In this document: positions 8,434 to 16,900 of the stretch, in pieces | Layout of the letters: each line of letters opens with the position of its first letter | Position numbering within the stretch: position 1 is the first letter of the stretch | NCBI GenBank assembly: GCA_963805795.1 | Contig: CAWDVG010000001.1 | Coordinates: forward strand, 1,674,001-1,738,000 | DNA: 64,000 nucleotides | Direction of reading: 5' to 3' | Source of the DNA: CAWARU01 sp963805795 | GTDB taxonomy: Bacteria; Pseudomonadota; Gammaproteobacteria; UBA6186; Azoamicaceae | Program-made: the position numbers and the translations under genes | Notes under the pieces: model-generated | The model's database searches: none | What the model saw: the letters and a program-made list of their open reading frames with translations, nothing else | What the model was told of the DNA's origin: nothing

Positions 8434-9729
8434 TTAAGCCTCCGGATTTATGCTCGAAACTTTCCCACCCACAACAATGTCTCGTCCTACTAGTTGAGTT
8501 GTGATATTTTCCAATTTAAAAGGTCTCAAAAAATGACTACCCAGCACATTAAAGCCATTCACATACTGAGGCGAAATTGTAATAAAAAACTGATCGACCA
8601 AATGCTCATTTAATAATTCAGTAATGACTTTGCTACCTCCTTCAACTAAAATTGAATGGACCCCTAGCGAATTCAAGATTGCCATAACCACACGTAGTTC
8701 TAATAGCTTGTTTTCAGTTTGTTCCACTGTAAACACTCGAGCCCCGAGTCTTTCAAGTTTTAGTTTTTTGTCTCGCGAACATTCCAAAGAAGTAAAAATC
8801 CAAGGTCGTTTAGGACCCATCATAACGCGTGCTTCAACAGGAATTCTTAATCGGCTATCTAAAATGATGGGTTGTGGGTGTGAGCCCTTCGTTAGTCTTA
8901 CAGTTAAAGAAGGATCATCGATTAGAACGGTATCAATGCCAACCAAAATAGCTTCATTTTTTGCACGGAGATCATGAACAAAAACCAACGATTCATGACA
9001 ACTCATTTCTAATTTACCTTTATCTCGAGCTGCAATACTACCATTAAGGGTTTGAGCATAACTTAAAGTTATTTTTGGTCTTTTTAAATTTTCAGTGATC
9101 GCGTTAATGCACAGATCGGTTTCTAAGCCCAAAGGCGCATCGATCTGATGACCCATTTTATTTTTCTTGGTTTGTAAATAGCGAACATTATCCTGTGTCA
9201 AAACCGGAATGCTAGGAGAAACATCGCTGACATTTACACCGTATGTTTCTAAACCCATTTTCTTTTTAGGATTATTAGTATTTAGATTGATGGATTGAAT
9301 ACCCAAATCTTGAATAATGAAAGCTGCCATTTCATAGGTTCTTTCGTCTCCACTAAATCCCAGATGAAGATTGGCATCAAAAGTATCAAGTTTCTTTTCA
9401 TCCTGTATCGCATAGGCTCTGATTTTGTTTAGCAATCCGATTCCACGTCCTTCTTGTCGTAAATAAATTAAAACCCCCAGTCTCTCTTCTGAAATTTTTT
9501 TAAGTGCTGCTTGCAGCTGCGTACCACAATCGCAACGATGAGATCCTAATATATCTCCAGTAAAACATTCAGAATGAATACGAGTAAAAACCTTCTCTTT
9601 ACCAGAAACCTCTCCCAGAAAAATTGCGACGTGGTCTTTTTTAAATTCGTCTTGATAACAACGAATGGTAAATGTACCATGTTGAGTGGGTAATGAAGCA
9701 GTTGCATAATGATATTGTTGGCCTAACAT
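8434..9729 (-). CDS. GTP cyclohydrolase II fused to a RibD-type reductase domain
   Basis: The 431-residue protein has an N-terminal GTP cyclohydrolase II domain (zinc motif SECFTGDILGSHRCDCGTQL at about 53-72; RQEGRGIGLLNKI at about 92-104; NPKKKMGL) and a C-terminal RibD_C reductase domain from about 220 (LSYAQTLNGSIAA, VGIDTVLIDDPSLTVR, LVEGGSKV). Cyclohydrolase II opens GTP to a diaminopyrimidine riboside phosphate, and the reductase would turn the ribosyl to a ribityl side chain. The deaminase domain of RibD and the RibB part of the usual fusion are both missing. This two-domain combination next to queD-like and MDR genes points to a specialised product rather than housekeeping riboflavin synthesis, although that is inference. 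Confidence 0.85.
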   Translation of the reverse strand: MLGQQYHYATASLPTQHGTFTIRCYQDEFKKDHVAIFLGEVSGKEKVFTRIHSECFTGDILGSHRCDCGTQLQAALKKISEERLGVLIYLRQEGRGIGLLNKIRAYAIQDEKKLDTFDANLHLGFSGDERTYEMAAFIIQDLGIQSINLNTNNPKKKMGLETYGVNVSDVSPSIPVLTQDNVRYLQTKKNKMGHQIDAPLGLETDLCINAITENLKRPKITLSYAQTLNGSIAARDKGKLEMSCHESLVFVHDLRAKNEAILVGIDTVLIDDPSLTVRLTKGSHPQPIILDSRLRIPVEARVMMGPKRPWIFTSLECSRDKKLKLERLGARVFTVEQTENKLLELRVVMAILNSLGVHSILVEGGSKVITELLNEHLVDQFFITISPQYVNGFNVLGSHFLRPFKLENITTQLVGRDIVVGGKVSSINPEA

Positions 9730-9779
9730 ATACTAGTGCTCTATAAAATCTGCGTTAAAATCCTTTTTCCATCAAGCGT

Positions 9780-10466
9780 TTAAGATCCCTTCGCTGCTTT
9801 TCGAATAACATCAAGTACAAAATCCGGTTGTGAAAGCATCGGAACATGACTACTGTCAGTCTCGAAAGTGTTTGCATTCATGCGTTTTGCAAGGAATCGC
9901 TCCAATTCTGGAGGCACCGTGCGATCATTTTTCGCCACAATGTAAGAACTTGGTTTCGATTTCCATGCAGTACCTTCGACCTTTTGGTTGAAAAGATCTG
10001 CTGCTGGCGCAGCGTGTGTGGCCCAAACAACTTTTTGCTCCTGTTCTGGTAGATCCCCTGCAAAAGCAGCGATTCCTTCGGGTTTCATCCAAATACGAGC
10101 ATCCATTACTTCGACATATGAGAATACATCTGTCACTGGAAATTTATTCAATAGGCTTTGGGATGTTTCATCGGTATCCGGAGCGAATGCAGCTATATAT
10201 ACAAGCCCTATAACTCGTGGATCAATTCCTGCTGCGGTAATAAGGGTTCCACCATATGAGTGGCCTACTAATATGGCAGGGTTGCTAACACGTCCTAATG
10301 CGGCCTTAACGAGAGCAACATCTTCCGCAACGGTGTCGAGACCATATTGTGCTGCAATAACCTCATGGCCTTCTGCTTGTAATGTTGGTATTAGCTTTCT
10401 AAAAGATGAACCGTCTGCCCAGATCCCGTGAACAAACACAATGCTCGGTTTGCTTTGTTTGACCAT
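9780..10466 (-). CDS. Alpha/beta hydrolase
   Basis: The 228-residue protein is a compact alpha/beta hydrolase: oxyanion region FVHGIWADGSSF (about 11-22), nucleophile elbow VGHSYGG (about 67-73), and a C-terminal DSSHVPMLSQ holding the likely catalytic histidine. It resembles small secreted-type or salicylate-esterase-like hydrolases of soil bacteria. No signal peptide is visible, so it is likely cytoplasmic. AGGAGA lies just before the ATG. Its base composition looks richer in G and C than its neighbours, which suggests acquisition by transfer. The substrate is unknown. Confidence 0.85.
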   Translation of the reverse strand: MVKQSKPSIVFVHGIWADGSSFRKLIPTLQAEGHEVIAAQYGLDTVAEDVALVKAALGRVSNPAILVGHSYGGTLITAAGIDPRVIGLVYIAAFAPDTDETSQSLLNKFPVTDVFSYVEVMDARIWMKPEGIAAFAGDLPEQEQKVVWATHAAPAADLFNQKVEGTAWKSKPSSYIVAKNDRTVPPELERFLAKRMNANTFETDSSHVPMLSQPDFVLDVIRKAAKGS

Positions 10467-10670
10467 GTTATCTCCTGATGATTTTATAGAATATGTGCTA
10501 TAACCTGAAGACTGCCATTAGAATAAGTATAGTATATAAATTGGAAGCAAACTTTAAAAAAATTTGATATTACTCAGAAAATCAAGAACGATTAACCTTA
10601 CTTATTTCATATTCTCCTAAAAAACGTAACATTTCTATTTTTTTGAAAAATATAGATTTAATCCATATTA

Positions 10671-10757
10671 TTATAATGATATAGGGGTTTGATGAGGTGG
10701 TGCGGTTTCTATCGTAGACGACCATCCAGCACCACCCAAAAGACCAATTGTCTTCAT
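10671..10757 (-). pseudogene. Remnant of an Asp/Glu racemase-type N-terminus
   Basis: A 28-codon frame begins MKTIGLLGGAGWSSTIET, which is the start of aspartate/glutamate racemase (RacX) proteins, then loses similarity and stops. A second stub with the same first 12 or so residues lies at 23830-23916, and the two share flanking DNA. It is a stub, not a functional gene. Confidence 0.6.
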
Positions 10758-10837
10758 AAATTTTCCTTTTATATTAACCTACAAATAAAGTGGAGCTAGC
10801 AGCTCAATAACAGACGTTGTAAAACCATTGCTCAGAT
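10719..10837. repeat. Scrambled duplicate of 23878-23948 joined to 24210-24257
   Basis: Positions 10719-10789 match 23878-23948 with three differences, and 10790-10837 match 24210-24257 exactly. At the 23-24 kb locus these pieces are 261 bp apart, so this copy carries a precise deletion of the intervening DNA, including most of the yecM-like 3' end. The second piece is internal sequence of the yecM-like gene. Confidence 0.85.
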
Positions 10838-10852
10838 AGCAATTCCTTATAA

Positions 10853-10927
10853 GAAGATGTGGATATTACTATTGATTATCGCGGTTTTGATCTAAATAAA
10901 AATCACGCCCTTTTCAAGCACCATTAG
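10853..10927 (+). pseudogene. Short C-terminal gene fragment, unidentified
   Basis: Directly after the duplicated yecM piece, a 24-codon open stretch ends at a TAG (EDVDITIDYRGFDLNKNHA). It reads like the tail of a protein but has no start codon. The rest of the 10.47-10.97 kb spacer holds only the two remnants described beside it and AT-rich sequence. Confidence 0.25.
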
Positions 10928-10968
10928 AAAAATATTTACAAATGATAATATAAAATATTTGTACTTAT

Positions 10969-13900
10969 TCATTTCTGCCTAAAAGTTGTCTGTTGTACTA
11001 AAGCAGACAAATTTAACGATTGTTCATTTGAAGGACAACTTGCGTATTCATTAATCAAATCACAAAGTTGAAGGTTGAATTGTGAATGAAATTTCTGAAA
11101 AAAGAAAAATAGTGATTTTCTTCGACTCTGATCTTCAGCAGTACCTTTATTTATGATGGATTTTATTGATTCGGATAGCGCGTCAACTTTTACGCAGAGC
11201 CAATGAGACCCTTCTTTTTTAATAGAAAAGGCCAGTGGTTCTATATGTTCCGCAGTAATTCTTGTTTTGAATGCATCTGGGACAGGCTTTAGAATAGAAT
11301 CGAATACAGCAACATCAACAAATTTTAGCTGCTTATTTGGTTGACGTTCAAGGAGACCCATTCTTTCTAGTTTTTCGCATAATTCTTTCGTTATCTTTCT
11401 ATCTGCTTCTGGAATATTATTGGCATTACTAATAAAAGTTAAAACTGTTTTCCTTCCGTTTTCATCTAAATAACAACGCTCGTTTTCCGATAGGGTTTCT
11501 AAATTTAATTGTTTTGTTAGAGTTGTTCGATTCACTTCAATTCTAAAGCCATCATTGAACTTTGAACCGACTTTAAGGTGTGTCAAATGTTGAATATCAT
11601 TTTGAGATAAACCAGACACAAGGCCATTCCCTACACCCCATAATTGTGTATTTTTATCTTCAGAACATTGTACTGATATACCAAAAGAGAATGCCAATGC
11701 TTGAATAGTCCAATTGTCAATTTTAGAACTCCAAAATTTTATATTGCCAACTTTTTCTGCCTCTTGTTTTAAATTGGCAAAATATTCTTTTCTGGGACCT
11801 TTGCCTTGTGTTATTGCTTCCCACCAAATTTTTAGTTCTATCTCCTCCTTTTGTCGCTTCGCAGCCCTCATATCTAAAGCAGTATTTTTATATAAAAGTT
11901 CGTTAAACTTTTTAAGAATATGTGGGTGGCAACAGAAGGTTTCATCTAATTTACCTGTTTTAAATAGTTCATATGCTGAAAGTAAGTCTGTTGTAAGAGC
12001 TTCTTGATAGTAACTATAGTGTGATTCAATATATTCCACCGCAAGAATTCTAAGTATTGGCACCAAAATGGTTTGTTGCTTAGCAGGGTCTTGCTCTTGT
12101 TCTAACCGAACTGACAATTCTCTCTGGTCTAAAAATCTCAAATTCAACGCTTTATTTATCTCTTTAACCGTTTCGCTATGTTTTGAAAAATAAACAAATT
12201 TATCTAAAATAAGCTCAATAATCCCTAATGCAAATGCATTTATTGCGCAATTGTCATTCACTAGTGCATGTGTTTCTGAAAACATGCTAAAAAACAAATT
12301 TTCTTTATTGGGCAAATATGGCTCTAACGAAGTAGTATCACTGTTTTTTGATTCTGATGACCCAATCGCAAGTCTAGAAAACAGTTTCTCAATTTCAGAT
12401 AAAACATGAGTGTCTAAATATTTATTATTAATTACGTCAAGAAGCATATCCGTAAAAAAAGAAAGAAATTCTATTTTATTTGTTCTCTCTTCCCATAATA
12501 CCTTAACCACAATTTCTAAATTTTTAGGAAGCAACTTCGAAACAATATTTTTTAAAACATTAATAGAACCATTTTCATCCTTCGTTGCAACTAAGCATGC
12601 TTTTAAGGACAGCTTCAACTGCTCTTCACTAAAAGTTGAACTTAACTCTAATTTTTCTAAAGCCGAAAATGCTTCTTTCAGTGATTTCTGTGATTTCGAA
12701 TGGTGGATTAAACCTGGTTGATCTAATATCTCTTTCGTTAATTCCTGTAAGTTCGAATTGTGCGTTTGGCCTCTTTGATCTAAAGCATATGTGGCCTCTT
12801 TGATGAGGCTAACTGCATTTAGATTATTGCCGTAAAAGGCGTCCTTACGCATCGGCGGAAGGCCAGGATTATCCCAATAAATCTTCGCCTCAGCATAACG
12901 CGGATGCTGAGTATAACGCATTAAACCTGGTGCAATATAACACATTGAACCTGGCTCAACAAAACGTATTGAATCTGGCTCAACAGGTGGCAGTACTCTC
13001 AATACAACATTCATTTGTTTTATATCATCACTTGAGCCTAGGAAGGATATCACTCTACCAGTACCTTCCCGTACTCTCCAGTCTTTATCCTTTATTGCAA
13101 TCAGCAGCTGTTGCAACAACGATTTCAGATGTTCCGGCTTTAGCCCTGAACCTAGCTTGATTAAAGCCTCAGTGTCAATCGGTTTAAATAATTTCTCTAG
13201 TACTACTTTCAGTTGCTCTGCATTAAGCTTTGAACCTAGTTTAACTAAAGAATTGTATGTTATATCGAAGTTAACTAATGCACATAGTACCAAGTTCAAC
13301 TGCTTTGTATTAAGCCTCGGCGTTAGTGCAGCTAAAGTATCCGCAGTGGCCTTCATAACGTTATGATCCTTATTTTTCATTAGAACCAGTAACCGTTCTA
13401 CTACTTGTTTCAGCTGATCTACATTGCATTCCGGGCCTAACTTGTCTAAAGCAGTAACAGAAAGGAATTGGATATCTGGATCTTTCTCTTGTAATAAAGT
13501 AAACAGAGCTTCTAATGCCAACAATACCTGCTCTGCACGGAGTTTTAAACTTAGTTTACTTAAAGCGCCGGCAACAGCTTTTTTCACCAAAGATTCTTCA
13601 TTATACGCTAATTTTAGTAGCCACTGTAGCACTTGCTTGAATTGATCTTTATTGCACCTTAAGCCAAGCTTACCCAAAACGGTAACAGAGATGGATTGGG
13701 TGTCGGCGTCTCCATTTGGTATTGCGATAAACAGTGCTTTCAAAGCTGATGTTAACTGTTCTGTATTGAGTTCTAATCTTAGATCGCCTAAAGCACAGAT
13801 AGCGACTTTTCTAGGATTCCAAGCCGACTCTTCATTAGTTATTATAACAATCAACCTTTCGAATACCAAATTTATCTGCTTAATGCTTAATTTTGAACTT

Positions 13901-16900
13901 AGTTTGCCCAAAGTCACAATAGTGGTAGACCTAATATCTGAGTATATATACTCCATTGCATCAATCAGCGCTTCTAACACTGGCAGAAGTTGTTGTTGAT
14001 TAAATTTTGAAGTGAGCCTACATAAAACACTAGTAGCTACTTTCTTAACCTCCCAAATTTCACTTTTCATTGCTTGTAACAATAGATTTGACAATGACGT
14101 CAGTGGTTCTTCTCCAAATTGTTTGAATAGCATATATAAAGCATTGTCAACGGCAATGCTAACTCTCAAACCCTGACCTTCTATTAATTGAAACAATACT
14201 TCCAACACTGATTTCCATTGCTCTGAACTGAGCCCAATGACCAGATTATTTAAAGCATCAGCGGGTCTATTAACGACCGAATATTCTTGCTTAATGACAG
14301 CCAGCAAAATCTCTAGCAGCGATTTCATCTGCTCTATATTAAGCCCTGGGCCTAGCTCGGTTAAAACCTCAACAAAATCCTTCGTCATGCTATCTAGTAG
14401 TTTTTTTAGTACCTGATTAAATTGTTCTGCATCGAGTCTTGGAATTATCTTAACTAAAGCATTAGCAGCAGCTTGTCCAATGCTCGATTTTCTATAATTC
14501 AATCCAATGTGCAATCCCTTACCTGACAAAGCAACAAACAAAATATCTAGTACGGACTTTAGCTGTTCTCCATCAAGTGTTGGACTTAGCTTGTCTAAGG
14601 CAATAATTGCGGCTTTTGTAACATACTCATACTCATTTCTATCTTTCATTGAAACAAATAATAACCCCAACTGCTCTAAATTGAGTTTCGAACTAAGATC
14701 TATTAAACTATGAGTAACAATGAATCTAAACATCGAGAACTGCGAATATGAACTTTCATCTTCCATTGTGACTTGCAGTGACTCTAGCGCTGATTTCAAT
14801 GGCCCAACACTCAGTCTTGGTCCTAGTTTTTGTAAAGCACTAACACCCTCTTCTTTAACATTTAAATCCTTATGTTTTATCGCACCCAATAAGTTTTGAT
14901 ATAGAGCATCAATATCGATTGGATTAATTGCCTTAAAATAATCCTTTAATAATCTGGCTATTTCCTTTCTGGTTTGGAAAGGCAGTAATTTAAATGTAAT
15001 CGCTTTTTTCATTAGACAATTTTTCATGAAGTTATCAATAGTAGTTAATATTGTTATGTTCGCTGGGGAAGACTCCAATAGTGGAGATAGCGAAAATAAA
15101 AACGGATATTGATGATAAAAATCAGCATTTAATATTAATGGGCAATCCCTCAATTTAAGCTTAGATAATTGGGAAAATTCACCTTCCCAATATTTGAATG
15201 CTTTACATTGTATAATTTTCAAGCTCTTCAGCTGAGGTAAAGTGCAATTTATTTTAGCAATATTAATATTGTTTAGCTCTAATGCACTTAGTTTTGGACA
15301 AGCTTGTTTCAAAGAGCTGATTCCTACATCTGTGATTTTTTCGCAACCATGTAGACTAAGAGCTGATAACCCTTTAGAATTTTTCAAAACATTAATGAGA
15401 TTTCCGACTGTTAATATCGAACAATTCCGTATGCGCAAGGCAGAAAATTCAATTTGAGAAAGTGCATTTAAAATCTTTAGTTGGAGTTTAAGATTAGGTT
15501 TGCCACCGGTTTTCATTAAACCAAAATCTATACCAGGAACACCTTTTCGACCATTCACAATTTCTTCTCGATCCAAAGTTGAAAGAAAAGGGGAAGTCAA
15601 AAAACTATCAATTTCCCCCTTTTGTAATAAGCTTCGTTCATTTTCAATATTCGCATATTTATCTAGTTCTTCGATCACCTTTTCAGGCAGCAAATCGTGC
15701 TCTTGCTTCAAAGTTTTCTCGTTCGACATCATCACAATACTAGTGCTTGTACTCATACTCATCAAATATTCTTTTCTATCTTTTAATAAGTAAATAGCCA
15801 AATTGATAATTTCTTCAATCATTTTAATATTATTATGCTGCCTTGCAATTAACCCTCGATCATCCACTAAAAAATCAGAGAGCATGCATGCACCTAAAAG
15901 AATCTTTAGCAATTTAGCAGGAGAACCTCTAGTAACCCATTGGCCATTTCGAACAAAATAAGCATCGACACATTTCCATTTATCTTGAGAAAGGACTACA
16001 GCATTTCCTTCTATACCAGTTGGAGCTAGCAAGTTAATTTTCGATTCAGGTAGTATATATAAATCAAATAAAGGGCGCTGTACGAATTTTTTACCAAAAC
16101 ATCCTTTAGATATCGCATTAAAACGTTCATCAACTGTATCATACTTATAAAATGCGTCTATATAACGTATAGAAAGATTGGGGATCATTTGGCGTAAAAG
16201 CATTAGACCTGAACAATCTGGATATTCGCTTAATATTTTTTTCATCATAATCAATTTATTGCGAAGTTCTATAGCCATACGAGACCTAAGAACGATATTG
16301 AGATAGATCCCCTTTCGATCCTGCAACTTATTTTTTTCATCGGTTACAAAAATCGCATCAATTTTCTTCTGTTCTTCTGTCAAATCTTGCAGCCATTGTT
16401 TGAGTAATACTGCAGGATCAAGGTCCAACAAGCGTTCTCGAACATTTTTATTGAGTGGTTCCTGCATTTCATTTAAGCAATATAAAATGGTTTTGACTTG
16501 CAATCCCTCTGGACCTTCTATCTCTTCACCTTTGGAATTTTTAGCTAAAGGACGCACATATGCTTGTTCGTTATCAATACTGACGAGTCGATATCTGATT
16601 TGGCTACCTTGAATAAATGGCTGCAAAATATATTGGTCCGCTCGGCCATCTTCTGGATTAATGAGCAGTGCTAGAATAAGCGCTTCAGAAAAACTTTGCT
16701 TATCAATCAGTGCTAATTCATGAGGAAAGTGATCTAACACTTCTCTTAGAGTCTTACCTTCTATTGACCGACTAGCCATGATTGGAAATGCAGTTGGATC
16801 ATTACTAGAAGAACCTTCTTGGCAAATAAAACGCATAATTGCAATTTGTGGAGTGATCTGTCCGAATAAATTTTTACCCAAATGATGCGCCATGAGTTCA

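Noticed and set aside
12410..14713. Several 60-115 codon plus-strand frames within the giant gene
   Set aside because: They are antisense shadows of the HEAT repeat region; composition and position follow the repeat period.
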